This document shows positions 53,937 to 62,779 of a stretch of 64,000 nucleotides of DNA, piece after piece. The DNA lies in contig NZ_FNOX01000009.1 of NCBI RefSeq assembly GCF_900107155.1, forward strand, positions 231,016-295,015. The letters run 5' to 3'. The first letter of the stretch is position 1. The number at the start of each line of letters is the position of its first letter. The notes below the pieces were generated by a model. That model was given only the letters and a program-made list of their open reading frames with translations. It was not told the DNA's origin and ran no database searches. The position numbers and the translations under genes were made by a program. This DNA comes from Pseudomonas salomonii (GTDB lineage: Bacteria; Pseudomonadota; Gammaproteobacteria; Pseudomonadales; Pseudomonadaceae).

Positions 53937-55762
53937 TGGGCTTTCTCCGAAGCTTTCAGCCACCATGCGCTCAGGCCCAGGCTGTAGGGCGGCGTGGTGA
54001 CAAAGGCGAACCGGTTGCGGTACGCCAAGCGATGATAGTTGAGGTACCAGTTGGGAATACTGTAGTGCTGCCACAGCAGCACCCGGTCGAGGGCGCGGCC
54101 GGCGGCCAATTGTTCTTCGCGGGTCTGCGCCGCCAGCAGTTGGTCGAGCAGGTGATCGACCACCGGGTTGGTGATGCCGGCGTAGTTTTTGCTGCCCTTG
54201 ATGGCCGCCTGGCTGGAGTGGAAGTACTGCCACTGCTCAAGGCCGGGGCTCAAGGTCTGGTTGAGGGTGATCAGGACCATGTCGTAGTCGAATTGATCCA
54301 GACGCTGTTTGTATTGCGCCCGGTCAACGGTGCGCAGTCGCGCGTCGATGCCGATGCTTTTGAGGTTCTCGACGTAGGGCTGCAGGATGCGTTCAAGGTT
54401 GGGGTTGACCAGCAGGATCTCGAAGCGCAGCGCTTGGCCCTTGCTGTCTACCAGGCGCTGGTCGGAGAGTTTCCAGCCGGCTTCGCCGAGCAACCCCAGG
54501 GCGCGGCGCATGGCTTCGCGCGGAATGCCCCGCCCGTCGGTCTGCGGCAGGCTGAAGGCTTGGGTGAACAGGTTGGGCGGCAACTGATCGCGGTAGGGCG
54601 AGAGCATCAGCCATTCATGCCCCACCGGCACACCCGTCGCAGCAAACTCGCTGTTGGGGTAGTAACTGAGCGTGCGTTTATAGGCGTTGCTGAACAGCGT
54701 GCGGTTGGTCCATTCAAAATCGAACATCAGCCCCAGCGCCTCGCGCACCTTGGTCTGGCTGAAAATCGGCCGCCGCGTGTTCATGAACAGGCCCTGGCTC
54801 TGGGTCGGGATCTGGTGGGCGATCTGCGCCTTGATCACGTCGCCGCGGTTGACCGCCGGAAAGTTGTAGCCGGTGGCCCAGTTCTTGGCCTGGTGTTCGA
54901 TATAGATATCGAATTCACCGGCCTTGAAGGCTTCGAAGGCCACATCGCTGTCGCGGTAGAACTCCACTTCGACCTTGTCGTAGTTGTAGAAACCCTGGTT
55001 GACCGGCAGGTCTTTGCCCCAGTAATCCTTGACCCGCTCGAACACCAGTTGGCGGCCTGGGGTGACTTTGGTGATGCGATACGGCCCGCTGCCCAGGGGC
55101 GGCTCGAAGGTGGTGGCCTTGAAATCGCGGTTCTTCCAGTAATGCTGGGGCAGTACCGGCAGTTCGCCCAGACGCAGGATCAGCAGTGGGTTGCCGGCGC
55201 GCTTGAACACAAAACGGATGCGATGGCGGTTGAGGATGTCGATCCGTGCGACTTCCTGCAGGTTGGTGCGGTACTGCGGGTGGCCTTCGGTGAGCAGAGT
55301 GCGATAGGAAAACGCCACGTCATAGGCGGTGATCGGCTTGCCATCATGGAAACGCGCTTCGGGGCGCAGGTTGAACACCACCCAGCTGCGGTCCTCGCTG
55401 TACTCCACCGATTGGGCAATCAGCCCGTAGCTGGAGGTGGGTTCGTCACCGGACGGCGCATACTGGCCGGTGCCGACCATCAGCGGCTCGTTCAGCTCGT
55501 TGACGCCGTATTGCAGGAAATTGGGCGTGGAAACCGGGCTGGTGCCCTTGAAGGTGTAGGGGTTGAGGGTGTCGAAGGTGCCAAATGCCATGACCCGCAA
55601 GGTCCCACCTTTGGGCGCTGCAGGGTTTACCCAATCGAAGTGGGTGAATTTGGCCGGGTACTTGAGCGTGCCGAACTGCGTGTAACCGTGGCTCTCGGTA
55701 ATCGTCGCGTTCGCAGCAAAGCTCAAGGCCAGACTTATTAGTAGAAGGAGGGGACGCTTCAA
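53933..55762 (-). CDS. Extracellular peptide-binding protein YejA-like, copy 3 (NppA1-like)
   Basis: A 609-residue family 5 binding protein with signal peptide about 1-19 (LSFAANA) and the YejA opening PAKFTHFDWVNPAAPKGGTL. Further markers are GSGPYRITKVTPGRQLVFERV and a His/Trp-rich C-terminus. It is the first gene of the second Yej/Npp operon, translationally coupled to the next. Having two binding proteins for one channel suggests a broadened substrate range. Upstream lies a REP doublet, then mltD. Confidence 0.92.
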   Translation of the reverse strand: MKRPLLLLISLALSFAANATITESHGYTQFGTLKYPAKFTHFDWVNPAAPKGGTLRVMAFGTFDTLNPYTFKGTSPVSTPNFLQYGVNELNEPLMVGTGQYAPSGDEPTSSYGLIAQSVEYSEDRSWVVFNLRPEARFHDGKPITAYDVAFSYRTLLTEGHPQYRTNLQEVARIDILNRHRIRFVFKRAGNPLLILRLGELPVLPQHYWKNRDFKATTFEPPLGSGPYRITKVTPGRQLVFERVKDYWGKDLPVNQGFYNYDKVEVEFYRDSDVAFEAFKAGEFDIYIEHQAKNWATGYNFPAVNRGDVIKAQIAHQIPTQSQGLFMNTRRPIFSQTKVREALGLMFDFEWTNRTLFSNAYKRTLSYYPNSEFAATGVPVGHEWLMLSPYRDQLPPNLFTQAFSLPQTDGRGIPREAMRRALGLLGEAGWKLSDQRLVDSKGQALRFEILLVNPNLERILQPYVENLKSIGIDARLRTVDRAQYKQRLDQFDYDMVLITLNQTLSPGLEQWQYFHSSQAAIKGSKNYAGITNPVVDHLLDQLLAAQTREEQLAAGRALDRVLLWQHYSIPNWYLNYHRLAYRNRFAFVTTPPYSLGLSAWWLKASEKAQ

Positions 55763-55858
55763 GTCAGAGATCCGATCCAGGCGGCTTGGGCTTTATGATC
55801 GGTACAGTAACAGCTTGTTCCGGTTGGAAAAAGGTGGCTGAAACCACTGGAGATCCAA

Positions 55859-55948
55859 TGTGGGAGCGGGCTTGCTCGCGAATGCAGTGTGTCAGTCAAC
55901 AGAGACGTTGAATGTGCCACCGCTTTCGCGAGCAAGCCCGCTCCCACA
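55859..55948. repeat. REP doublet
   Basis: TGTGGGAGCGGGCTTGCTCGCGAA and TTTCGCGAGCAAGCCCGCTCCCAC in inverse orientation, between mltD and the second peptide-transport operon. The promoter of that operon must lie between this and 55763. Confidence 0.9.
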
Positions 55949-55973
55949 TTTGCTCCCCAATGTTCTTGAGGGG

Positions 55974-57380
55974 TTAGCGCGGCCCGGAAACCACCAGCAT
56001 CTGCCCCGGCTTGAGTGCCTGGCCAGTACGCGGGTTCCAACGCTTGAGATGTTGCATCTCCACGTTGAAGCGCTTGGCGACGATGTACAGCGAGTCGCCT
56101 TTCTTGACCTTGTACTGCACCGGCTTCTTGCTGCTGGCCACCAGTTTGCGGGTGTCCTGCATCACCAGGGTCTGGCCGACCTTGAGGGCCTGGCCGTTGA
56201 GCTTGTTCCAGCGCTGCAGGTCATGCACATCGACCTTGTTCGCCTTGGCGATCAGCGTGAGATTGTCGCCGCTGCGTACCTTGTAGTTGCGGGTACGGCC
56301 GGCCACCCGTGTGCTCTCAACTTCGTCGAACACCTGCTTTTTAGGACGCATCGCCAGCAATTCTTCGGGCTTCATCGTCGAAAGGGTGCTGGTGAGCAAC
56401 TGCGCCTTGGAGCTGGGCACGAGCAAATGCTGCGGGCCGTCCAGCGTGGTGCGTTGTTTCAGGGCCGGGTTGAGCTGGAACAGTTCGTCTTCGTCGATCT
56501 CGGCCAGCGCGGCAACCCGGGACAGGTCCATGCTTTGCTTGACTTCAACCACTTCGAAGTACGGCGTGTTGGCAATCGGGCTCAGGTTGACGCCGTAGGC
56601 CTCGGGAGCCAGCACCACTTGGGACAGCGCCAGGAACTTGGGCACGTAGTCCTTGGTTTCCTGGGGCAGGGGCAGGTTCCAGTAGTCGGTAGGCAGGCCG
56701 AGCTTTTCGTTGCGCTCGATCGCCCGGCTGACCGTGCCTTCGCCGGCGTTGTAGGCCGCCAGGGCCAGCAGCCAGTCGCCGTTGAACATGTCATGCAGAC
56801 GCGTCAGATAGTCCAGGGCGGCGGTGGTGGAGGCGGTGATATCGCGGCGGCCGTCGTAGGCGCGGGTCTGGCGCAGGTTGAAGTAGCGCCCGGTGGAGGG
56901 GATGAACTGCCACAAGCCGACCGCATCGCTGCGCGAATAGGCCATCGGGTTGTAGGCACTTTCGATCACTGGCAGCAGCGCCAGCTCCAGGGGCATATTG
57001 CGTTCTTCAAGGCGTTCGACGATGTAATGAATGTAGAGGCTGCCGCGTTCTCCGGCGTTCTCTAAAAAGGACGGGTTGCTGGCGAACCACAAGCGTTGTT
57101 GCTCGATGCGCGGGTTCACACCCAGGCCGTCCTGCAATTGAAAGCCCCGGCGCATGCGTTCCCAGACATCCTGGGGCACTTCGGGGCTAGGCTTCTCTGA
57201 GAGCCAAATAGGTTTTTGCTTGATCTTGGCAGCAAGATTGGGTTTGGGTTGCACGGTGGATTGTGCAGCGAAATTGGTCGATTGGCAGCCCGCCAGAGTC
57301 GCGGAAACGGCCACCGCCACGGCTTGAGCCAGGCGGGTCAATGCGTCTGAAGAAATGGATTTACGAATAGATGACGACAT
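55974..57380 (-). CDS. mltD: Membrane-bound lytic murein transglycosylase D
   Basis: A 468-residue outer-membrane lipoprotein that cleaves peptidoglycan glycan strands to 1,6-anhydro-muropeptides. The lipobox is LAGC with Cys32. The SLT domain (about 105-250) has the catalytic Glu in VIESAYNP and the GLWQFIPSTGRYFNL motif. A degenerate LysM-like part follows (about 290-350), and two clear LysM repeats end the protein (YKVRSGDNLTLIAKANKV and YKVKKGDSLYIVAKRFNV). The start at 57380 (MSSSIRK) is preferred over 57404. Confidence 0.93.
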   Translation of the reverse strand: MSSSIRKSISSDALTRLAQAVAVAVSATLAGCQSTNFAAQSTVQPKPNLAAKIKQKPIWLSEKPSPEVPQDVWERMRRGFQLQDGLGVNPRIEQQRLWFASNPSFLENAGERGSLYIHYIVERLEERNMPLELALLPVIESAYNPMAYSRSDAVGLWQFIPSTGRYFNLRQTRAYDGRRDITASTTAALDYLTRLHDMFNGDWLLALAAYNAGEGTVSRAIERNEKLGLPTDYWNLPLPQETKDYVPKFLALSQVVLAPEAYGVNLSPIANTPYFEVVEVKQSMDLSRVAALAEIDEDELFQLNPALKQRTTLDGPQHLLVPSSKAQLLTSTLSTMKPEELLAMRPKKQVFDEVESTRVAGRTRNYKVRSGDNLTLIAKANKVDVHDLQRWNKLNGQALKVGQTLVMQDTRKLVASSKKPVQYKVKKGDSLYIVAKRFNVEMQHLKRWNPRTGQALKPGQMLVVSGPR

Positions 57381-57478
57381 TGGCTGGAAGTAAGTTCCGG
57401 GCAAAAATGTCGGGCGATTCTAGAAAGCGCTTTGGTTCCGGTCAACCATTCAGAAATTCCGTATCAGATTGCATCCGC

Positions 57479-58246
57479 TTAGAACTTATCTTTCCAAGCC
57501 CTCAAGCTAGCAAACACCTCGGCCCCAGTGCGGTTGTCGCGACCATTCCGTTCGTCCGCTTTTTGTTTAACGGATGTTTCGGCGGTACGCAGAAAAGGGT
57601 TAGTACGTTTTTCCAGGGCCAGGTTGGACGGCAGCGTCATCTCGCCACGGGCGCGTAATTGCTTGACGCTTTCGACGCGTTCGGCAATATCGGCGTTGCC
57701 CGGCTCCACGGCCTGGGCAAATGTGAGGTTACTTTGCGTGTACTCGTGAGTGCAGTACACCAGCGTGTCGGCGGGCAGGGCGGCCAGGCGCTCAAGGGAG
57801 GTGTGCATCTGTTGCGGGGTGCCTTCGAACAGGCGCCCGCAGCCGGCGGCAAACAGGGTGTCGCCACAAAACAGCACGCCCTGGTGGTAGTAGGCGATAT
57901 GGCCGAGGGTATGGCCGGGCACGCTATAAACGTCGAAGTCCCAGCCGAGTGCGTTGATGCGCTCGTTATCGTGCAGGGCCACGTCGCGTGCCGGGATCTT
58001 CTCGTTCGCCGGGCCGTAGACCGTGGCGCCGGTGACCTGTTTGAGCTGTTCGACGCCGCCGACATGATCATGGTGGTGGTGGGTGATCAGGATGTCGCTG
58101 AGCCTGTACCCCGGGTTTTGCTTGAGCCAGGCCAGCACCGGCGCGGCATCGCCGGGGTCGACCACGGCGCAGCGTTGGGTATCAGGGTCTTGTAACAACC
58201 AGATGTAGTTATCGGTGAAGGCGGGCAGAGCACTGATCTGTATCAT
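57479..58246 (-). CDS. gloB: Hydroxyacylglutathione hydrolase (glyoxalase II)
   Basis: A 255-residue metallo-beta-lactamase-fold enzyme that hydrolyses S-lactoylglutathione to lactate and glutathione, finishing methylglyoxal detoxification. The metal site THHHHDH is at 55-61; GHTLGHIAYY and LFAAGCGRLFEGTPQQM follow, and the C-terminal glutathione-binding Lys/Arg stretch (EKRTNPFLR) is present. The start at 58246 (MIQISAL) fits the family; the upstream extension would overlap the divergent methyltransferase promoter. mltD follows on the same strand. Confidence 0.94.
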   Translation of the reverse strand: MIQISALPAFTDNYIWLLQDPDTQRCAVVDPGDAAPVLAWLKQNPGYRLSDILITHHHHDHVGGVEQLKQVTGATVYGPANEKIPARDVALHDNERINALGWDFDVYSVPGHTLGHIAYYHQGVLFCGDTLFAAGCGRLFEGTPQQMHTSLERLAALPADTLVYCTHEYTQSNLTFAQAVEPGNADIAERVESVKQLRARGEMTLPSNLALEKRTNPFLRTAETSVKQKADERNGRDNRTGAEVFASLRAWKDKF

Positions 58247-58311
58247 TCTTCGATTCGCCAAGCTGAACACATTGGTGCATCTTAGAACGTCTAGGCGAGT
58301 TGGAGAATGCA

Positions 58312-59070
58312 ATGACTGATAAAGCGTTCGCCCAGGCTGATCCTGAATGGCTGGCCCTGATCAGCGCAGCCCGTGATTGGCTGTCCGGGCCGATCGGGCA
58401 ATTTTTGCTGGATGAAGAGCGGCGCATGCTCGAAGACGAGCTGGGCCGGTTCTTTGGTGGCTACCTGGTGCACTACGGCCCGTCGGCCCAGACGCCGCCC
58501 GCTGCGCCGCAGGTGCAACGCAATGTGCGCCTGGGCGCGCCGTTGCCTGGGGTAGAGATTGTGTGCGAGGAACAGGCCTGGCCGCTGAGCGAACATGCCG
58601 CCGACGTGGTGGTGCTGCAGCATGGCCTGGATTTCTGCCTGTCGCCCCACGGTTTGCTGCGCGAGGCTGCCAGCAGCGTGCGCCCAGGTGGCCATTTGCT
58701 GATTATCGGCATCAACCCCTGGAGCAGTTGGGGCCTGCGCCATGTGTTCGCCCATGACGGCCTGCGCCAGGCGCGCTGCATCGCGCCGTCGCGGGTGGGC
58801 GACTGGTTGAACCTGCTGGGCTTCGCGCTGGAGAAACGCCGCTTCGGGTGCTATCGTCCGCCGCTTGCGTCTGCCAAGTGGCAAGGTCGTCTGGCCGGCT
58901 GGGAACGCCGGGCGGGTGCCTGGCAACTGTCGGGCGGCGGCTTCTATTTATTGGTGGCGCGCAAGATCGTGGTCGGGCTGCGGCCGGTGCGCCAGGTCGC
59001 GCGTCAGCCCATGGGCAAGCTGGTGCCGATGCCGATGGCCAAGGTCAACCGCAAGCAAAGCGAACCGTAA
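58312..59070 (+). CDS. SAM-dependent methyltransferase-like protein
   Basis: A 252-residue class I methyltransferase-type protein, the conserved gene between gloB and rnhA in pseudomonads. Recognisable parts are ADVVVLQHGLDF (late Rossmann strand), SVRPGGHLLIIGINPWSSWG and a C-terminal basic tail (KVNRKQSEP). The glycine-rich SAM motif I is poor. The start at 58312 has GGAG 6 bases upstream; a TTG at 58300 is in frame but less likely. The substrate is unknown. It is divergent from gloB and 32 bases upstream of rnhA. Confidence 0.75.
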   Translation: MTDKAFAQADPEWLALISAARDWLSGPIGQFLLDEERRMLEDELGRFFGGYLVHYGPSAQTPPAAPQVQRNVRLGAPLPGVEIVCEEQAWPLSEHAADVVVLQHGLDFCLSPHGLLREAASSVRPGGHLLIIGINPWSSWGLRHVFAHDGLRQARCIAPSRVGDWLNLLGFALEKRRFGCYRPPLASAKWQGRLAGWERRAGAWQLSGGGFYLLVARKIVVGLRPVRQVARQPMGKLVPMPMAKVNRKQSEP

Positions 59071-59102
59071 AACCCTCTTTTTGATTTAAGACCGAGCAAC
59101 TG

Positions 59103-59555
59103 ATGACCGATACCGTAGAACTCTTCACCGATGGCGCCTGCAAGGGCAACCCTGGCCCCGGCGGCTGGGGCGCGTTGCTGGTGTGCAAAGGCGTGGAGAA
59201 GGAACTGTGGGGCGGCGAAGCCAACACCACCAACAACCGCATGGAGCTGATGGGCGCCATTCGCGGCCTGGAAGAACTCAAGCGTCGCTGTGACGTGCTG
59301 TTGGTGACCGACTCGCAGTACGTGATGAAGGGCATCAACGAGTGGATGGTCAACTGGAAGAAGCGCGGCTGGAAAACCGCGGCCAAGGAGCCGGTAAAGA
59401 ATGCCGACCTGTGGCAACTGCTCGATGAGCAATGCAATCGCCATAACATCACCTGGAAATGGGTACGCGGGCATATCGGCCACCCTGGCAACGAGCGCGC
59501 CGACCAGTTGGCCAATCGTGGCGTGGATGAAGTGCGGGGCTACAAACAGAGCTGA
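59103..59555 (+). CDS. rnhA: Ribonuclease HI
   Basis: A 150-residue RNase HI, which removes the RNA strand of RNA-DNA hybrids. All four catalytic carboxylates are at the E. coli-like positions: Asp10, Glu48, Asp70 and Asp134. The basic handle (WKKRGWKTAAKEPVKN) is present. It lies between the methyltransferase and dnaQ genes, the usual order for Pseudomonas. Confidence 0.97.
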   Translation: MTDTVELFTDGACKGNPGPGGWGALLVCKGVEKELWGGEANTTNNRMELMGAIRGLEELKRRCDVLLVTDSQYVMKGINEWMVNWKKRGWKTAAKEPVKNADLWQLLDEQCNRHNITWKWVRGHIGHPGNERADQLANRGVDEVRGYKQS

Positions 59556-59628
59556 GCCGGCTGACGTGTTAACATCGCGCCCCTTGATTCACACCACACT
59601 GCACACCACCGTTGAGAGCTGAACCCTG

Positions 59629-60375
59629 ATGGCCATCCGATCTGTTGTACTCGATACCGAAACCACCGGCATGCCGGTGACCGATGGTCACCGGATCATT
59701 GAAATCGGCTGTGTCGAATTGATGGGTCGCCGTCTCACCGGGCGTCACTTTCACGTCTACCTGCAACCGGATCGTGACAGTGACGAGGGCGCGATTGGCG
59801 TCCACGGTATCACTGATGAATTCCTCAAGGGCAAGCCGCGCTTTGCTGAAGTGGCGGACGAGTTTTTCGAGTTCATCAACGGCGCGCAGCTGATCATTCA
59901 TAACGCGGCGTTCGACGTCGGCTTCATCAATAACGAGTTTGCCCTGATGGGGCAGACCGAGCGTGCGGATATCTCCCGGCACTGTTCGATCCTCGATACC
60001 TTGATGATGGCCCGTGAGCGTCACCCCGGCCAGCGCAACAGCCTGGATGCCTTGTGCAAACGTTATGGCGTCGACAACTCCGGCCGTGAACTGCACGGCG
60101 CCTTGCTCGACTCCGAGATTCTTGCCGACGTTTACCTGACCATGACCGGCGGGCAGACCAGCCTGTCCCTGGCCGGTAACGCTTCCGATGGCAGCGGCTC
60201 GGCGGAAGGCTCGGGCAACCGGCCTTCGGAAATTCGTCGTTTGGCGGCCGATCGCAAGCCGACCACCATCATCCGTGCCAGCGAGCAGGATCTGGCCGAG
60301 CATGCGGCGCGCTTGGAAGCGATTGCCAAGTCGGCGGGTGCGCCGGCGTTGTGGTCGCAACTGACCCAGCAATAA
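59629..60375 (+). CDS. dnaQ: DNA polymerase III epsilon subunit (proofreading exonuclease)
   Basis: A 248-residue DEDDh 3'-5' exonuclease that proofreads in the replicative polymerase core. Exo I is LDTETTG with Asp9 and Glu11; Exo II is HNAAFDVGFINNE; the His-Asp of Exo III is in RELHGALLDSEILADVY. The C-terminal tail (about 190-248) is Pro/Ser-variable and should bind the alpha subunit. It is 73 bases downstream of rnhA on the same strand. Confidence 0.97.
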   Translation: MAIRSVVLDTETTGMPVTDGHRIIEIGCVELMGRRLTGRHFHVYLQPDRDSDEGAIGVHGITDEFLKGKPRFAEVADEFFEFINGAQLIIHNAAFDVGFINNEFALMGQTERADISRHCSILDTLMMARERHPGQRNSLDALCKRYGVDNSGRELHGALLDSEILADVYLTMTGGQTSLSLAGNASDGSGSAEGSGNRPSEIRRLAADRKPTTIIRASEQDLAEHAARLEAIAKSAGAPALWSQLTQQ

Positions 60376-60398
60376 TCACGGTCGAGCACGGTTGAACA

Positions 60399-60427
60399 TG
60401 TGGGAGCAGGCAAGCCAGCTCCCACAG
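60399..60427. repeat. Single REP hairpin
   Basis: TGTGGGAGC and GCTCCCACA flank GGCAAGCCA, a lone compact REP unit between dnaQ and the decarboxylase gene. It lacks the second unit seen in the other copies. Confidence 0.75.
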
Positions 60428-60481
60428 TTGATTTGCGGTGTCCTACAATCTTCATTCGCCACATCCACTCCCAGCTTCTAC

Positions 60482-60502
60482 CCTGAGTGCATAGCCCTCA
60501 GG
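60482..60502 (+). promoter_or_regulatory. Possible hairpin at the decarboxylase ribosome-binding site
   Basis: CCTGAG (60482-60487) and CTCAGG (60497-60502) are inverse copies with 9 bases between. The second arm contains the only Shine-Dalgarno-like word (AGGA, 60500-60503) before the ATG at 60516. If it forms, the stem would hide that site. The spacing to the ATG (12 bases) is long, so this is tentative. Confidence 0.3.
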
Positions 60503-60515
60503 ACTCCAAGCACTC

Positions 60516-62771
60516 ATGTACAAAGACCTGAAGTTCCCTGTTCTGATCGTGCACCGTGACATCAAGGCCGACACCGTTGCCGGTGATCGGGTTCGAGGCA
60601 TCGCCCACGAGCTGGAACAAGAGGGCTTCAGCATATTTTCCGCGGTGGATTACGCCGAAGGCCGGTTGGTGGCCTCTACCCATCATGGGCTGGCGTGCAT
60701 GTTGATCGCCGCCGAGGGCGCTGGCGAAAACACCCACCTGCTGCAAAACATGGTCGAGTTGATTCGCCTGGCGCGGGTGAGGGCGCCCAACCTGCCGATC
60801 TTTGCCCTGGGCGAGCAGGTCACCCTGGAAAACGCGCCGGCCGACGCCATGAGCGAGCTCAACCAATTGCGCGGCATTTTGTACCTGTTTGAGGACACCG
60901 TGCCATTTCTGGCCCGCCAGGTCGCACGCGCCGCGCGCGCCTACCTTGATGGCTTGTTGCCGCCGTTCTTCAAAGCGCTGGTGCAGCACACGGCCGACTC
61001 CAACTATTCCTGGCACACCCCTGGCCATGGCGGCGGCGTGGCGTATCGCAAAAGCCCGGTGGGCCAGGCGTTTCACCAGTTCTTCGGTGAAAATACCCTG
61101 CGTTCGGACCTGTCCGTGTCGGTGCCGGAACTGGGGTCGCTGCTCGATCATACCGGGCCATTGGCCGAAGCCGAGGCCCGTGCGGCGCGTAATTTCGGTG
61201 CCGATCACACGTTCTTCGTGATCAACGGCACCTCGACTGCCAACAAGATTGTCTGGCACTCCATGGTGGCACGCGACGACTTGGTGTTGGTGGATCGAAA
61301 CTGCCACAAGTCGGTGCTGCATTCGATCATCATGACCGGCGCCATCCCGCTGTATTTGTGCCCCGAACGCAACGAGCTGGGGATTATCGGCCCGATCCCC
61401 TTAAGCGAATTCAGCTCTGAATCGATCCGCGCCAAAATCGATGCCAGCCCCTTGACCCGTGGCCGGCCGGCGAAAGTGAAGCTGGCGGTGGTCACCAACT
61501 CCACCTATGACGGCCTGTGCTACAACGCCGAGCTGATCAAGCAGCAATTGGGCAACAGTGTCGAGGTGTTGCACTTCGACGAGGCCTGGTACGCCTACGC
61601 GGCCTTTCACGAATTCTTCGCCGGGCGTTATGGCATGGGCACTTCGCGCACCCCGGACAGCCCGCTGGTGTTCACCACCCACTCGACCCACAAATTGCTC
61701 GCGGCCTTCAGCCAGGCTTCGATGATTCATGTGCAGGATGGCGGCGCGCGCCAGCTGGACCGCGACCGCTTCAACGAAGCCTTCATGATGCACATCTCCA
61801 CGTCCCCGCAATACAGCATCATCGCCTCGCTGGACGTGGCTTCGGCGATGATGGAAGGCCCGGCCGGGCGCTCGCTGCTGCAGGAGATGTTCGACGAAGC
61901 CCTGAGCTTTCGCCGTGCCCTGGCTAACCTGCGCCAGCATATTGCAGCCGAAGACTGGTGGTTCTCGATCTGGCAGCCGCCGTCGGTGGCCGGCATCGAC
62001 CGCGTCGCCACGGCGGATTGGCTGTTGCACCCGCAGGACGACTGGCATGGCTTTGGCGATGTGGCCGAAGACTATGTGTTGCTGGACCCGATCAAAGTCA
62101 CCCTGGTAATGCCCGGCCTTAACGCCGGCGGCGCCTTGAGCGACTGCGGGATTCCCGCCGCCGTGGTCAGCAAGTTCCTCTGGGAGCGCGGGCTGGTGGT
62201 GGAAAAGACCGGTTTGTATTCCTTCCTCGTGTTGTTTTCCATGGGCATCACCAAGGGCAAATGGAGCACCTTGCTCACCGAATTGCTGGAGTTCAAGCGC
62301 AACTACGACGCCAATGCCAGCCTGGCCAGCTGTTTGCCTTCGGTGTTCAAAGAGGGCACGGCGCGCTATCAAGGCCTGGGTTTGCGTGACCTGTGCGATC
62401 AGTTGCATAGTTGTTACCGCAGCAACGCCACGGCCAAACACCTCAAGCGCATGTACACGGTGCTGCCGGACATTGCGATGAAACCGGCCGATGCCTACGA
62501 CCATCTGGTCAGGGGGGAAGTCGAAGCCGTTTCCATTGATGCCTTGCCAGGACGCATCGCAGCCGTAATGCTGGTGCCTTATCCGCCGGGCATCCCGTTG
62601 ATCATGCCGGGCGAGCGCTTTACCGAATCAACCCGTTCAATCATCGATTACCTGGCATTTGCCCGCACGTTCGATAGCAGTTTCCCCGGTTTTGTCGCTG
62701 ATGTGCATGGGTTGCAGCACGAAGATGACGGCAGTGGTCGTTGTTACACCGTCGATTGCATCAAGGGTTAA
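60516..62771 (+). CDS. ldcA: Orn/Lys/Arg decarboxylase family protein (probable lysine decarboxylase)
   Basis: A 751-residue fold-type I PLP decarboxylase of the bacterial biodegradative family. It has the N-terminal flavodoxin-like wing domain (1-130), then the PLP core with SWHTPGHGGG near 165-174, Asp355 (HFDEAWYAY), which contacts the pyridine nitrogen, and the Schiff-base Lys393 (THSTHKLLAAFSQ). A C-terminal domain ends the protein. At this locus, after dnaQ, P. aeruginosa has the lysine decarboxylase LdcA (PA1818), giving cadaverine; I name it by that synteny. Arginine or ornithine activity cannot be excluded from sequence. Confidence 0.85.
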   Translation: MYKDLKFPVLIVHRDIKADTVAGDRVRGIAHELEQEGFSIFSAVDYAEGRLVASTHHGLACMLIAAEGAGENTHLLQNMVELIRLARVRAPNLPIFALGEQVTLENAPADAMSELNQLRGILYLFEDTVPFLARQVARAARAYLDGLLPPFFKALVQHTADSNYSWHTPGHGGGVAYRKSPVGQAFHQFFGENTLRSDLSVSVPELGSLLDHTGPLAEAEARAARNFGADHTFFVINGTSTANKIVWHSMVARDDLVLVDRNCHKSVLHSIIMTGAIPLYLCPERNELGIIGPIPLSEFSSESIRAKIDASPLTRGRPAKVKLAVVTNSTYDGLCYNAELIKQQLGNSVEVLHFDEAWYAYAAFHEFFAGRYGMGTSRTPDSPLVFTTHSTHKLLAAFSQASMIHVQDGGARQLDRDRFNEAFMMHISTSPQYSIIASLDVASAMMEGPAGRSLLQEMFDEALSFRRALANLRQHIAAEDWWFSIWQPPSVAGIDRVATADWLLHPQDDWHGFGDVAEDYVLLDPIKVTLVMPGLNAGGALSDCGIPAAVVSKFLWERGLVVEKTGLYSFLVLFSMGITKGKWSTLLTELLEFKRNYDANASLASCLPSVFKEGTARYQGLGLRDLCDQLHSCYRSNATAKHLKRMYTVLPDIAMKPADAYDHLVRGEVEAVSIDALPGRIAAVMLVPYPPGIPLIMPGERFTESTRSIIDYLAFARTFDSSFPGFVADVHGLQHEDDGSGRCYTVDCIKG

Positions 62772-62779
62772 GGATGTTT

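Noticed and set aside
53840..55741. Plus-strand open frame of 633 codons opposite yejA copy 3
   Set aside because: Mirror of a confident binding-protein gene; no domain pattern, and no ribosome site. Similar mirrors at 6292-8208, 29597-32101, 33523-35721 and 42329-43942 were rejected for the same reason.
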